Shown here: piece by piece, positions 22,533-36,273 of the stretch
Numbering within the stretch: position 1 is the first letter of the stretch
Layout of the letters: each line of letters begins with the position of its first letter
From: Cryptomeria japonica
Lineage: Eukaryota > Streptophyta > Pinopsida > Cupressales > Cupressaceae
Direction: 5' to 3'
Assembly (NCBI RefSeq): GCF_030272615.1
Contig: NC_081407.1
Location: forward strand, 317,032,456 to 317,096,455
DNA: 64,000 bases
The notes under the pieces: generated by a model
Seen by the model: the letters and a program-made list of their open reading frames with translations, nothing else
Database searches by the model: none
What the model was told of the DNA's origin: nothing
Made by a program: the position numbers and the translations under genes

Positions 22533-25418
22533 GCAGACATGCATATATGGAGAATGAACCAGAACATAAGATCTACAACCCATTTCAGATTATAAAATGT
22601 AAATAAAATATATATTAATATATATATATGACTGCAAAAATCACAACATGAGCAAATATTAAAACAACCTAGAAAGGAAATGTATTTCTTTTTCTAGCTT
22701 TTTAATATTTCATTATATATATTTATTTTGATATAAAGGTAGCATATATGTTATTTATTTATTTATCTTTTCTTAAGAGAATACTACACCTTAGATGTAA
22801 GGATAAAAACATTAGGCTAGAACTTTACTATATATATATTTCTTTGTTTAAATCTGTTTCTGTTAAACTTATTCAGTTTAACAGTAGGATTTTCTTAAAT
22901 CACAGAATAGAATAAATTTGCTTTCTAACAATATCATAATGTTAACATGTTGATTTAAATAACTATTTCCAGATTTATTTACTGCTTTTACAAAATGACA
23001 GAGTTAATTTATTTTTCCTACTTAACATGCATTTCCAGAATAGAAAAATTTGTAGAAATTAATTTATTTACAGCTGCAACTATTATTTTTAAAAAGGAAC
23101 ATTTAATACAATAAGCTGCAAGATCTATGCATTTTTTTTTAAAAACATTTAAAGACAGATTATAATATCATTCTAAATCTTTCTTTTCCAGCAACTACAT
23201 CAACACAGAAATATTCAACAAATGTAATTCCCTTTTCTTTATTGCAAAAATATAATAATACTTCAAAATTAAAAATACATCCTTTTTTTTTACATGGAAA
23301 AAATCTATTCCAATAGTTCATTTACTTTTCTGTAACTAAATATAATGAGACATTTCTTTTTCTTTTCTTTGCTGCTACTAAAATACAATAAGCAATAGGA
23401 TCATCTCCAATCTTTCCCTTCCAAATCTTTTCCCAAGCAAAACCTGCAATAAAACTTGAAGGTTGTGACCATGGAGGCTCACCTCCCAACCTAGGCTTAC
23501 TAGAAGCCACCCCCAAGCTAGGAGAATCAAGGCTAGATGAGAAACACACATTCAAACACATAAACAAGTAGAAAACTCATAACAACAAAAGACACTCCCA
23601 ACCCAAGGATTAAACAATGTCACTTATGTGACTTTTCAAGTGGGGTGAAGGTGGATTAAATACCTCGAGGAGAATTCTGCAAGTAGAGAACATAATGCCA
23701 AAACAAGGCTACAAATAAACACATCCACAAGTTCCAAACTTGTCCCTATAATCCCTTATGTCCCCCAAGACATACAAGCCAAAAAAAACTCCCCTTATGA
23801 CCCCCATTGCATAAACAAATCACTATGCAGCAAGGGTCACAAAATCCCTTGTGATTCACTCTCTTCCAAAGAGAGCCTCTCACTCATAGGTTGTCAAACA
23901 AACCTTCACCCCAAGGCCACTCTACCCTCCCAAGGGTGAGTTTGGCCTTGAAAAATCCCAAAACAATAACATAAAAACTCAAGGAAACACAATAACCAAA
24001 AGAAGGAAAATCTCATAGGGAAGAACTTCAACAATCTTCCCACACACAAAGAAACCAACATTGAAAACACCTTATAACAAAAACTTTCAACAACACAAAG
24101 ACATACAAGAATTAGAAAATAACCAACCTCAAATCTGCCAACAAAAGGGTGATGAATCCATTGGAGAAGAGCTACCCAAATCCCCTATCTTCCTCCTTCA
24201 AGACTTAGCCAAAATCCTCTACCAAAACTTGCCAAAAATTACTCAAAAATCTCCAAAAATGGAGAGTGGGTGATCAAACTTCTCCCTCCCAAACTATTCC
24301 CTATGAAGACACTCCTCACTCTTTCCAACCCACTTGGGAAGGGTGAAGGAACTTCATTGGTTGGTCTTCCCAATACCTTACAGACTCTCTAGCCAAGACA
24401 CCTCAAAAAAGGTAAAAGGAATGGGGAAGAGCAATGCCACTCATGAGGAGGGTTATCTAACCTAGGAAGGCTCTTCTAAAGATGAAATTCGGCCAACTTG
24501 GGAAACTCAATTTTTGGGGAGGTTAAACAGGCCCTAGGGAGTGGACACATGGTTAAATTTGGCCTTCATCCATAGGTACATCATATGGCCCACTAAAAAT
24601 TCCCCTAACTTGACCCCAGGAGTTAGTTTAACCCCCTAGAAGTCCACCCAAAGTTTACCTATGGGTCAACCCCGAGTTGACCTTTCTAATGGCTCCCTAT
24701 CCATGGTTTACTTGGGACCATTTTAGGATAACTGAAAATATATGCATTGGTAAAATAAATTACCTCAAAAGAGACATGACAATGCCAACTCATCCTACAA
24801 CACGTGTCAAGTGACACTACAAAAAGAATTACACATGGCAAATGTCCCTTTTTTTTTTGGAATTTATAAATTAAACAATTTCCAAATTAAACACACATCC
24901 AAGCATAACATTTACAAATCAAAACACATTTACAAACGAGGGGTTGTCTCTCCAAATAGACAACCCCTGGCTTCACAATCACACATAGGCCTAGGCTTGA
25001 TTCTCTAAATAGTTTCCATGGTCACATGGAATAATTTTCCTGCACATCTCACTTGCACATTAGTAGTTCCAAAAATCACATATAATATTATCAAAAGAAT
25101 ACAATTCAGACATCACATAAAATTTCAATTATAAAAATCAAGTATCCAATTATCTAATAACATCCACATACAATCATCTACTAAATGGCATCATCCTCAT
25201 AAACATGGAATTAAATCATTTATAGAGCATGCATCCATAATTTCTAGTATAAAAATGAAGTACTGCAAATCAAAGTAAATGACATAATCATATCAGTGTT
25301 ATCCATAACACAAGATCATATAAAACTCGGGTCCATAATGCATTAAAATATAGTATCCAAAATAGGTCCAACATGAAAATAACTAAAATGCAATGATGGC
25401 TCGGGGTAGGGCCTCACA

Positions 25419-26299
25419 AAGTTGTGCACCTGGATTTGGCAGTAAAATGTCAAGATGAAGTCACCCTGCAAATTTGACGAAAAGTTGTCTGGACCATGGC
25501 GGGAATGTACACGATCCTCCGAAAAATCCATGAAACGAAAAGGGTCTTTCCGTCTCTGCAAATGAAGCCCGAATCCAAAAGTACAGTTGTGCAAATACAA
25601 ACTAAACACAAAAAAGAGAGGAAAATGTGTTGGGATTGGGGGTTTGCCTTTAGGTCAAACCCCAGTTTTGGAATTAACCAAATAATGAAAGAAAGTACTT
25701 GCAAGTAGATGTAAATGAAATACTGAATTGTAGATCACCTCAAGGGAGGTTGTAGTAGCAATGTTTATAGAAGTGTTTGTGTGTAATTGCATGTTGAAAT
25801 CAATATCCTCTTCAATGGTTGAATCCTTAACTTGAATGCAACACCTAGCCTTGAAAGAAGACTTGAGAATGCTCATTGCTAGAAAAGAATGCTTGAATTC
25901 TCTTGAATGCTTGATCGCTTATGCAACATGACCTTATTGAAATTCCACTTATTGAACTTTTTCAAATGAGAGGACGAATGCCCCTTAAATACATGTTTGA
26001 AGGATTTTAAATTCGTCACGGGCTGACATCGAGGAGATTTCCTGCTCACTGCACAACCCACAATGCTTGCACTAGAAAGGTCCTGCCCCAAAATAGGGTA
26101 GGGAGAGGGGTGCCATGCCCCAGTCCTACCCCTTTCTCTAGGGTAGAGTGTGGATAGAGTGATGTGGAGGCCAAGGAAGAAGCATTTTTCACAACCAAGC
26201 ACTCTTCGGTCTCTGCTCAGGCTAGAGGACTTGAGTTCGCATGTGTAAGGACCCTAATGCAGTTGTACATTGCTAGGGTTGCAATTTTATGACACTACA
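25419..26299 (-). repeat. T-c 3' LTR, inner piece (881 bp)
   Basis: It continues the LTR from TTGTGCACCTGGATTTGG to ATGACACTACA. With the outer piece it gives about 1195 bp, against 1235 bp for the 5' LTR. The GGGGTTTG..CAAACCCC hairpin is at 25639-25663 and the U3 GGGGTGCCATGCCCC motif at about 26107. The two T-c LTRs differ by a variable number of that motif. Confidence 0.92.
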
Positions 26300-27045
26300 T
26301 TTAGCCCCCAATTTAGCGGGAGTATGAGCGTATACTGATACTGTCGGTAAAGTACAAGAAAACAAGATTGAAAGACTTTCACCATGCCAAAGAGGAAAGA
26401 TGCGCCAAGCCCCCAATGGACTTAGGATCTTACAACTTCGATTGAAAAAGTAAAAGGGAAGATCTAGAAGGGGAGAACCATGACTGCAAGTAGAAAATTT
26501 CCCTTCACTATGAGTCATGAAAGCAAGGATACAAAAGATTACAAAGAAAAGAAAATTTCACTAAAGTAATTCTAAGTATCACAAGAAGAAAAGTATGAGC
26601 GAAGTGTATGCCCCCACGTTAAAGCGATCACATGTGCCTTATCAGGAGCGATTTCTCTAAGGTAGGATACACCCAAGAGAAGGAGGGATCACATTATCGC
26701 AAGGATTTATCCCCCAATCGAGGTATAAACCCAAGGATAATGAATACAAAACATGAGGTAGTGTTGCTTTCCTCAGGGTCAATATGTTGTATGATAACTC
26801 ATGTATATCATGTATGTATGTGCAGATAATAATCTTCATTCCCCTAGGAAGGACTCTACCTTAGAAGAAAGGGAAGAGAGGATGTCTTTTGAGTCAACAT
26901 GAAAGAGACCTAGAGAATATCTCAATGCTTTTCATCATCCCCAAGTAGACATTAAGGGAACAATAGAAGAACAGGGATACATATAGAAGAATGGTCACAA
27001 AAGAGAAGGAAAGGAGAGAGAGAAAGACTTGTAGTGCCAATATTG
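26300..27045 (-). other. T-c polypurine tract and 3' untranslated region
   Basis: TTTAGCCCCCAATTTA (26300-26315) is the reverse of TAAATTGGGGGCTAAA and touches the LTR, as in T-d. The rest resembles T-d 61695-62469 (for example the CATGAAAGAGACC block near 26900, reverse of a T-d block) and has no ORF. Confidence 0.75.
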
Positions 27046-30000
27046 CTAGTCTAGTATGACATCCACCTCCCAATCTTGTTGATCACTATTTCGGGAAGGC
27101 GAGCAACATGCCAAAGGAGCGACATCGAGCACAATAGATGGAGCTACCACAAGATCCAAACAAGGACTATGCTCATGTTGTAAGTCACTTTTTTTGATTC
27201 TAGGAGCTAGGATTAAAGTTTGTGAAAACTCATCCGATAAATTTTTGTCCACATCAACATACTCATACTCACTATCAGAAGCATTAGGAGCTGTATTGCC
27301 ATTATGATTAATATTTTCACCCATTTCTTCATCAAAGTTTAGAGAAAGAGGAGCAAGAACAAGAATAGGAGTAAAACCATCACATGTTTTATGCAACTTA
27401 TGATTTGGAGATGTTGGTTGAACATCTTTTTTAGGAGAAAAGGGAATCATGTCAACTATTGGAGTCTGAGGAGACCGAGTATTTTGAGGGATAGCTTCAT
27501 GAGTTCAAACATGACATCTTCATCGGTATTCTCTCGCACAATGATTCCGTCGAGTCTTAGTGAAAGGCTAAGAAGGAGTAGGAACATTTGAAGAAGGAGG
27601 AATGGTGTTCCCCTTTATAGTGGAAGGTTTTGGTTGAGGTCTTTTTGGTTAAACAATAGGAGAAGCAAGCCTCTTCTCTCGATAAGAGGAAGGAGGTGAA
27701 ATTGTGCCATAGAAAGGAGGAATATTGTGTAGGGAGGAGACCAAGTCTATCATGGGGAGGAGGGATAGGTCTAACCTTAGGAGGAATCTTGTGGTTCTCC
27801 TTACGAGAAGGTAAAGTCACATCCATAGGAGTAGGTGGACAATTTTCCTTAGGAGGGAGATTAGTTCTATCTGAGAGGGGAAGAACCTCATCTTGAAGAA
27901 TAATAAGAATGTAAAGTTTTGGTAATATAGGTTGACTTAAGGATAAGATCACATCATTCTTCCATTTTTGATAAGATTGAAAAAGAGCATCGCTCCTTGA
28001 TGGAAGACATTGAAATTGTTTAGGCCAAAAGAGATCAGTAGGAACACCAGGACTTCTTTCGGATGCACAAAATAAGCTATGGTTCATGGTTATAATTTCT
28101 CCATTGTGAGGAAATTTAAGGCACTCGTGGATCGGAGAAGCAATAGGCTTCATGGAAGATAGCCAAGGATAGCCCAACTTCAGACAGAATTGCTGAGAGG
28201 AAGGTATAATAACAAAGTCAACATCCATGGATTTAATATGAACCTCAATAGGAAGAGTGATAGAACCAATGGTAGGACAAGAGAATCCATCAAATAACTT
28301 CACAACTACATTAGAAGCATCATATAGTGGTTTATGCAATTGTAAAACAAAAAGATACTCTTTAGTTATTATATTAACCATGCAAGAGGGATCAATCCAG
28401 GCACGATGGCAAGGTATATCCTTAACCTTTGCAACTATGTATAAAGGGCCATCGGGTGCTCTAATGGTCTCGCTAGGGTTAAATGTAATACAGGGATCCT
28501 TAGGTGAATATTGTGTTTCTACCATGTTAACCAGTTTTGGAGCCATATAGATGAGTGTTTCAGAAGAGAGAGAACTAGGCACAATCTCAGTAACATTAGA
28601 GGTATGAGATGGCAAGGGATCAGTGAAAATATTAAGATTTTTATTAGGAGGAGAAACTGATTTATTCCCTTTATCATTCACACCTGCCACAGATATAATA
28701 TCATTATCAATCAAGTCTTGAACCTTATGTTTCAATGCAAAACATTTCTTAGCATCATGACCAGGTTGACGATGAAATTGGCAAAAGGAATTGTTATCAA
28801 AATGAGGATGTGCAAGTTTGGAAGGATCAACTTGTTTTATAGGAGGAAGTTTGATAACATTTCTATGCAATAACTAAGACATAATACTATGCAAAGATCC
28901 ATTCAAAGGAGTAAACTATCTTTCTCTTTGGAAAAATTTAGAATAGGAGGCACACCTATTGTAGCATTCACATGGTTATTGTTGATTGGATCATTGAACT
29001 CGATGAATCTTTTTGTTGGTTTGAACTTCGCAAATGGTTGTTGAACACTCTCCCCCTTATCACTCAGAGCCATAGGAGTGGATTGCTCCATTTGACTCAC
29101 AACCAGTTGATAATTCTGGAGTGTTCTGCACAACTGCTGAAAGGAAGTAAATTTAGACAAAAGAAGCTTTTCCCTCATATCTTTTTGTAAATTAGAAATG
29201 AAAATTCTTTGAATATCATTATCAAGCACATGAAAAGAAATTTGAGCACACAAATTCTTATATCTACCAATGAAATTAGTTACTTTTTCTTTAACACCTT
29301 GTTTACAATGCATTAAATTAGTCAAAGTGATTTTAGGACCAATGTTGTTTTGAAATTGTTGGATGAAAGCATTTTCTAGTTGTTGAAAGGAAGTGATAGA
29401 ATAAGAAGGAAGGGAGCAATACCATTGTAAAGCCTTATCTCTTAGTGTTCTTGTAAATAGTTTTGCAAGTAATCATTGATCATAAGCAAAATTAGTACAC
29501 AAGGTTTGAAATGTTCTGACATGCATAAGAGGATCACCTTTTCCATTATAGAGTTTCAATTGAGGGATCTCAACATGTTTAGGTGGCTCAAATTTAACAA
29601 TATCAAGAGAAAGTGGGCTCGCAACATCAAAGGTGGGCACATTAAACTTGGATTGACTCATAGAAGCAATTTGTTGTTGTAAGGAAGACATAGTTTGAGC
29701 AAGATTGTTAATTGTCTTTTCGGTAGAAGAATTCATGTTAGACATAGGTGATTGAGAAGGTGGTGTGATGTTGTTGAAAGAAGGCATGGATTGAGAATAA
29801 GGTGGTGGGACACTGTGATAAGTAGGCATTGGTGATGATTGAGTAGGAAAAGGGACACTTAAAGGAGGAATAAAGTTGTTGAAGGAATTGCCCCCTTTGT
29901 GTCACACTGATTGGTTGAGGAATAGTAGGAATACTCTTGGAAAACATAGGTAACAATGAAGGATTAAATGAAGAAGAGGGATTTCCCCCATGACCTATGG

Positions 30001-30533
30001 TTGTAGGAATGACATGTTGAGTTGAAGTAGCCATGATGTTGGATGTGAAAGTAGGAATACTAGTCATAGGATTGGTTAAAGGAATAGAAAAATTGACTTG
30101 TATTGGAGGTTGTGAGTAACCTAGGGTTTTGGCACAACTCTTGATAGGCATGACATTAGAATAAAAAATATGTGCAATGCCACACAATATATCAATTCCA
30201 TTCTTATCACTTTAAAGCATGCGCTTAAGACCTTCAATTAATGGAAGAGCTTCACTATTAGGGTATTCCCGGGGACATCCATTGTTGAAAGCTATCAAAT
30301 TGATTGTGCAATGTATAAAGTTGATCTAAAGAAACCCTAGTTAAAGCTTCTTCTTCATCATGAGATCCCTCAATAGGCACATGATTAGGATGGGAAGAAT
30401 TAGCATGATCCTCATTAAAGAAGTCACCCAAATTAGGCTCCATCTCCTCGGTAATTAAACCTTGGGAAGCCTTAATTCTAATGATTCATCTAACAGGGAT
30501 AGGATAGGTAGGACTAATAGTGGTAAAACTCAT
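27046..30533 (-). pseudogene. T-c gag-protease polyprotein with few lesions
   Basis: It starts at the Met at 30533 (aligning with T-d MSFTTISP). Gag is disrupted by a one-base gain in CCCCGGG near 30270, a frame change near 29900 and a stop near 29470. The gag domain (29640-29000) is like T-d. The CHHC knuckle is CQFHRQPGHDAKKC, near 28770. From 28870 to 27557 there are 437 open codons covering the knuckle, protease and linker, without the stop that splits T-d. The protease has IDPSCMVN (Asp codon 28391-28393) and LGYPWLSSMK. The C-terminal domain (27450-27046) is acidic (SDSEYEYVDVDK) and ends LDVAPLACCSPS plus a short tail. There is no RT or integrase. Confidence 0.85.
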
Positions 30534-31634
30534 GCACTAGAGGGAAAATTTGAATTTTGAATTGTAGGACAAAGCTTGCAAAAATTGAGTAATGCAAAAT
30601 TAAAAAAAATAATGATTACACAATTTGAACTTTGTTGGAGGAAGGAAATGACACAATTTCCAAAAGTGAAAGGAAATTGAAATTTTAAAATTAGGGCCAA
30701 GGGAATACCACTTAATTTTGAAATTAGAATTTTTAAAACCAGGGCAGACAATAATTAACCTCTTATTTTAAAATTTTTTCTTGAAAGTTGAAATGTTGAA
30801 ATTTGAAGGTATTTCCAATTCTAGAGGGTTCAAAAAGTGATAAAATCAGCCAATCTTTCAGATTTAGGCTAATAAATATAGTCATAACAATCTCCCGAAA
30901 TTTCGGGAACAAAGCCAAGGACCGTGGCGGGAACGCACATGGTCCGACCAACTTTTTTTGAAATTTCCATGGATGGATATTACGAAGATTTTAAAGCTAA
31001 CCCCCCAAAAATGGCGAATTTTATGATCTCTAGATGGGTGAAATGAAGGCACAAAGGTGAAAATAGGACACTATTAGGGGTTTGGAAAAATAAAATGGAA
31101 TTGAAGTGCAATTTTGAAAAGGGTCAAATCTAATGGATAGGGACACCTTACAAATCTGAATGTAACTAAAATTGATTTAAAATTCACACAAAATCCAATT
31201 AATTTTAAAAAATTAGGGTTTGATGACCTAACCACTTAATATTGAAATTTGAATTTTGGGAAAAAAGGGGGGAAATTGAAAATTGTATTGTAGAATTGAA
31301 AACAAATCTGAGAACAAACAAAAATCTGAAAATTAAATGGAAATCCAATTTTTTGCACAAGTTCAATATGATTTTTGAAAATTAGGGTTTTAACAAGTAA
31401 CCTCTCAATTTTGTAAATTTTAATTTGCAAATTGAATAAGACAATGAGGAAATTGAATTTGACAAACAAAGCAATTTTAGATCTAAGATAACCACAAGCA
31501 ATTTTTTACAAATCACAAGTTCAATTTTAAATTAAAAAACTAGGGTTTTTAATGAATTAACTAATAAGTTTGAAAAAACTTGAAACTTGTAAATGAAAAA
31601 TATGCAATATTATGCAAAGGATAGCATGCAATAC
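30534..31634 (-). other. T-c leader with a long hairpin
   Basis: Non-coding, AT-rich. A hairpin lies at about 30893-30968; read on the minus strand it pairs TCGGACCATG with CACGGTCCTTGG around an 11-base loop and is extended by AT-rich flanking pairing (AAATTTC with GAAATTT). It corresponds to the T-d leader hairpins. Confidence 0.65.
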
Positions 31635-31647
31635 GTCGAGTTCACCA
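31635..31647 (-). other. T-c primer-binding site
   Basis: GTCGAGTTCACCA is the reverse complement of TGGTGAACTCGAC, one base different from the T-d site, three bases from the LTR end. Confidence 0.75.
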
Positions 31648-31650
31648 AAA

Positions 31651-32885
31651 TGTAATGGTGGGAAAATGATGAGTGATAGATCAAGAGGAAAAATAACCCT
31701 TTCCCTCAAAGAGAGATGAGAGTTTCACTATTGATTACCCTTCAAGCACTTTTCACCATTACATTAGGGAGATAAGGGGTAATTCACTAGATCCAATCTC
31801 CACACAAAGATGATAGATTGAATTCTGAATGAATTAAGGATATTATGATGATCCCCTTATTTGCTTTGTTTGATTTGAAATGGAAATTGATTGAATTATG
31901 TAGTGCAAAATTGACAAAGAATCGATTATAACTTGAGATCTGAGTATGGGATGAAGTTGTGCACCTGGATTTGGTAGTAAAATGTTGAGACGAAGTCACC
32001 TTGTAAATTTGATGAAAAGTTGTCCCAACCGTGGTGGGAATGTACACGGTCCTCCGAAAAATCCGCGAAATGAAAACGGTTTTTCCGTCTCTGCAAATGA
32101 AGCCCGAATCTGAAAGTATAACTATGCACCTGCAACCTACACAAAAAAAGAGAGGGAAATGTGTTGGGATTGGGGGTTTGCCATTAGGTCAAACCCTAGT
32201 TTTGGAATTAACCAAGTAATGAAAGAAAGTACTTGCAAGTAGTTGTAAATGAAAGACTGAATTGTAGATCACCTCAAGGGAGGTTGTAGTAGCAATTTTG
32301 ATAGTAGTGTTTGTGTGGAATTGTATGCTGAAATCAATCTCCTCTTTAATGGTTGAATCCTTGACTTGAATGCAACACCTAGCCTTGAAGGGAGTCTTGA
32401 GAATGCTCACTTTTGGAAAAGAATGCTTGAATGCTTGATCGCTTATGCAACATGACCTTATTAAAATTCCACTTATTGAACTTATGAAAATGAGAGGACG
32501 AATGCCCCTTAAATACATGTTTTAAGGATTTGAATTTCATCATGGGCCAACATCAAGGACATTTCCCTCTCACTGCACAACCCACAATGCTTGCACTAGA
32601 AAGGTCCTTCCCCAAAATAGGGCAGCGATAGGGGTGCCACGCTCCTTTCCTTGGAGGAAAAGGGTGCCATGCCCCTATCCAAGGGGGGAAAGGGGTGCCA
32701 TGCCGCTATCGTATCCCTTTCTCCAGTGTAGAGTGTAGACAGAGTGATGCAGAGGCCAAGGAAGAAGCAGTTTTCACAAGCCGAGCACTCTCTGGTCTCC
32801 GATCAGGCTAGAGGATTCAAGTTTGCATGTGTGAAGACCCTAATACAGTCATAAATTGCTAGGGTCACAATTTTATGACACTATA
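31651..32885 (-). repeat. T-c 5' LTR (1235 bp)
   Basis: It runs from TGTAATGGTGGG to TTTTATGACACTATA. It carries the hairpin arms GGGTTTG/CAAACCC (32174-32196), the R-region block ending AACCGTGGTGGGAATGTACA (32028-32047), a TGTAGGTTGCAGGTGC block (reverse, about 32124-32141) and three copies of a GGGGTGCCATGC-type motif in U3 (32630-32705). Confidence 0.92.
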
Positions 32886-34585
32886 GGTGCCTAGCAGAGC
32901 AAAAAGATAAAATGCTCTCATTGGTAGGCTGAAAAGAGGAAGAAAAGTAAGAATAGAGCTTGAAGAAGACCTTGAATCCAGCAAGGTACAAGGTAAATAT
33001 ATTGTCATTCCTCCTCTAAATACAAAATAATTGATTGATGAAATGGTTATTAATGGAAATCTCAAGAATAGTAGGGCATATTATGAAAGTTTTGATGAGA
33101 ATGAGAAAAGGGAGGTTGAGGATGCTGTTGTGTTGCATTTGCATAACTTCAGAAAATCTTTAATTGAATTAGAACGTAGCATTCCAAAGGATCTATACAA
33201 TATTCTTGATGCTAGAAGGCTTATTGCAAGCCATGTGGACAAGGAAATGAAAGAACGATAATTGATTAACATTAGTTCCTATATCTCTCAAGAAGAAGAT
33301 AACAGATTAATTTAACAAGCCAATAATAAGGAATTCAGGAGAAGGAAAAGGTTAAACAGGCTGATGATTGGCAGGGTTGAGGAAGTCTGAAAAGAAACCA
33401 AAGAGATATGGATTTTTTTTAATGAACAATCACTTTCCAATCAATCCCAAGTATGATGATGTCTCTCAGAAAGATGAAACTTAGACAGGGGCACATCTGG
33501 AAGATCAGACAAATGTAACCCTTGATACAGAAGTCAGTCAGAATCCTCCAGTTGACAAGGATAACCTGGAGATGGTGGAAGGGAAAGGTGAAGATGATAT
33601 TGCACCAAGTGGTGACACTGGTGAAAAGGTTGTTGGAAAAGAGGAATTAATGAAGGAAAAGGTGTAGGATAAGGGTGAAGAGGTGGTTAAAGGCAAGGAA
33701 AAAATTGTTGATGCTCCGATATTCATGACAATTGACACTCCCAAGGACAAAGGGGAAATAATTTTACCTCAAATCTCAATCAATTTTGATGGACCTCTTG
33801 ACATTGGGCGGATGTCTCCAGCTGAATGGTTGATGGTTGCTACAGCAGTTCAGGCTCAAGCTAGTCAAGACTTGGTCAAGTCTGAGAATGAGGATAAGAA
33901 GCTAATTTAAATGTCTGTAGATGTTTTGTAGAAGGTGGTACCAGAACTGCAATTAGATCCCAATTCTACCTCCTCTGGTAAGCTATTATAGTTGATAAAT
34001 AATATTAGTACCAATTTTGAATCATTAGAAAAGACAACCACAAAGAAAGTATTGGACAGATTCAAGGAGGTTCGTATGCAGACATTCCAGAAGATTATTG
34101 AAGATTACAGGGTCAGACTGAATGAAGGACCACAAACAATCTCTGAGGCATTGAGTGAATGAGGAAAGACATATAATTCATGCCTCATATTTCCCAAATT
34201 CACATATGATATAGACAAGCAAATTAGTGTTTGCCAGGGTAAGCTTGTTGGTATATCTCAGTCATTTGACTCCAATGTATCCCTTACCAGCGGTATAGCT
34301 CTAAATGATCAAATCTCAAGCCTTAATGCAGAAAAGGACATGATTCTAAGGTGGGTTGGTGAACTCTAAAACCTTATTGCCCCCCGGATGGACACCATGT
34401 TGAGAAACAAAGTAGATTGCCTAAAGACAATGGCACAATTAGTTCCAACTAATTTGAAAGAAGTGGAGATATATGCTTACATTTTCAATGCTTTCATCAC
34501 AGTTTTGGACAACTTGAAGAATGGGTGGGATACCCACTTAGGATTTTTGAAGACTCCTTTTGCAAATATCTTCAAGTATGTATAG
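32886..34585 (+). pseudogene. Element A giant ORF, part 3 (unknown function)
   Basis: This is the continuation of element A on the right of T-c. Open stretches are 33031-33261 (DENEKREVEDAVVLHLHNFR), 33538-33910 (acidic; GEIILPQISINFDGPLDIGR) and 34388-34585 (LKNGWDTHLGFLKTPF). Stops and frame changes lie between them, but readable protein continues throughout (for example DRFKEVRMQTFQKIIEDYRV near 34065). The composition is charged and mostly helical, with no catalytic signature that I can name. Together the parts would make a protein of well over 1000 residues. Confidence 0.6.
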
Positions 34586-34804
34586 CATATCTGGTATATA
34601 TCCTTGTATATAAGTTTTTGTGCAACACCCCAACTTTGGCATTGCTGTCAAAGTGGGAGAGTAGGAGTGAAAAATGTACATAATGATACAAGTTTTTGAG
34701 TTTTTATTCTAAGGGGGAGCCTTAGAAATTTTGTTCCACTATACAAGTTGACTCCACACTTAGTCATTTTTCACGAGCATTGCCATAAATGCCAAAGGGG
34801 GAGA
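34586..34804 (+). other. Element A 3' untranslated region and polypurine tract
   Basis: The tract AAAGGGGGAGA (34794-34804) lies one base before the 3' LTR. The stretch before it has no ORF. Confidence 0.75.
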
Positions 34805-34805
34805 T

Positions 34806-35387
34806 TGTTGGAAATTGACACTCATCTGGTGGATACCGATGCATGGATAATGGTTTAAGGTTGTCATTGATGACAACTCTTCTATCTAGTAGCTATGGTT
34901 TTTGGAAGAAGTGGTCCAATAACCGGTAATCTGTCACTAGTATTTCAGGATAAGCAGAGCACTTTTGGTCCAAAATATTTGCAGTGATTTTGGTTGACAG
35001 ATTTGTGCATGGGATGATAGGACCAAAATGTAGAAATCATTTTGACATCATTTGGTTGATCCACATATGTTTTTGGTGATCCGGTTCAAGCCAACTCATG
35101 ATTACACATTACATTGCATGGTCGACTTGATGATTGTTTATTTTGTGATTGCAGATATATATGACCGATGTAGAAGATCATTTTATATGATGGAATAGTG
35201 TGATATGAGCAAGTAGTGATTGAGAAACCTTTTTGGCACAATTTCACATGTGCATTCTTGATCCGGTAGCTGATTGAGAAGAAGAACAAGACAAAGTTGT
35301 AGAGCAGATACAGTCAGAATTTTTACACTTAACCAAAACTCATCCAGCCATTGTTTGATTCTATTTTGGAGTCAATCATTGTAACTA
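34806..35387 (+). repeat. Element A 3' LTR, first piece
   Basis: TGTTGGAAATTGACACTC onward matches the 5' LTR from 14111. It ends in AACTA (35383-35387), the target site of chromovirus D. Confidence 0.92.
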
Positions 35388-36258
<871 letters not shown>

Positions 36259-36260
36259 AG

Positions 36261-36273
36261 TGGTATCAGAGTG
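36261..36273 (+). other. D primer-binding site
   Basis: TGGTATCAGAGTG, two bases after the LTR, matches the initiator tRNA-Met site in its first 11 bases. Confidence 0.85.

Larger units (their letters stand above)
19675..25418. mobile_element. Element C: non-coding TG...CA insertion in the T-c 3' LTR
   Basis: It runs from TGTCATGGCC to GGGCCTCACA, flanked by AAGCT (19670-19674) and AAGTT (25419-25423); the uninterrupted T-c 5' LTR reads GAAGTTGTGCACC at this point. Excluding solo LTR J it is about 4.26 kb. I see no gag or pol motif and no convincing LTR pair. The left part is very AT-rich, the middle (20720-20941 with 22424-22475) is GC-rich with palindromes, and the right part is AT-rich with ordinary unique-looking sequence. 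It may be a large non-coding retrotransposon derivative or a strongly decayed element. Orientation is unknown; the 5-bp duplication and TG/CA ends favour an LTR-type integrase. Confidence 0.7.
19361..32885 (-). mobile_element. T-c: gag-protease-only retroelement, nested in element A
   Basis: This minus-strand member of the T family is flanked by GGTGT (19356-19360) and GGTGC (32886-32890). Its 5' LTR is on the right (31651-32885), followed leftwards by the primer-binding site, leader, polyprotein, polypurine tract (26300-26309, reverse) and 3' LTR. The 3' LTR is split by element C. Both outermost dinucleotides are TA where TG/CA is expected, while the inner LTR ends are normal. Confidence 0.9.

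Noticed and set aside
22388-22606. 72-aa ORF over poly-T and AT repeat
   Set aside because: Low-complexity translation (Phe and Tyr-Ile runs) crossing the J/C junction.
25343-25704. ORF similar between T-family LTRs (HLQRRK...FSEDRVHS...)
   Set aside because: The similarity is explained by LTR homology; T-d has stops in the same frame, so I do not call a gene. It could be re-tested with more copies.
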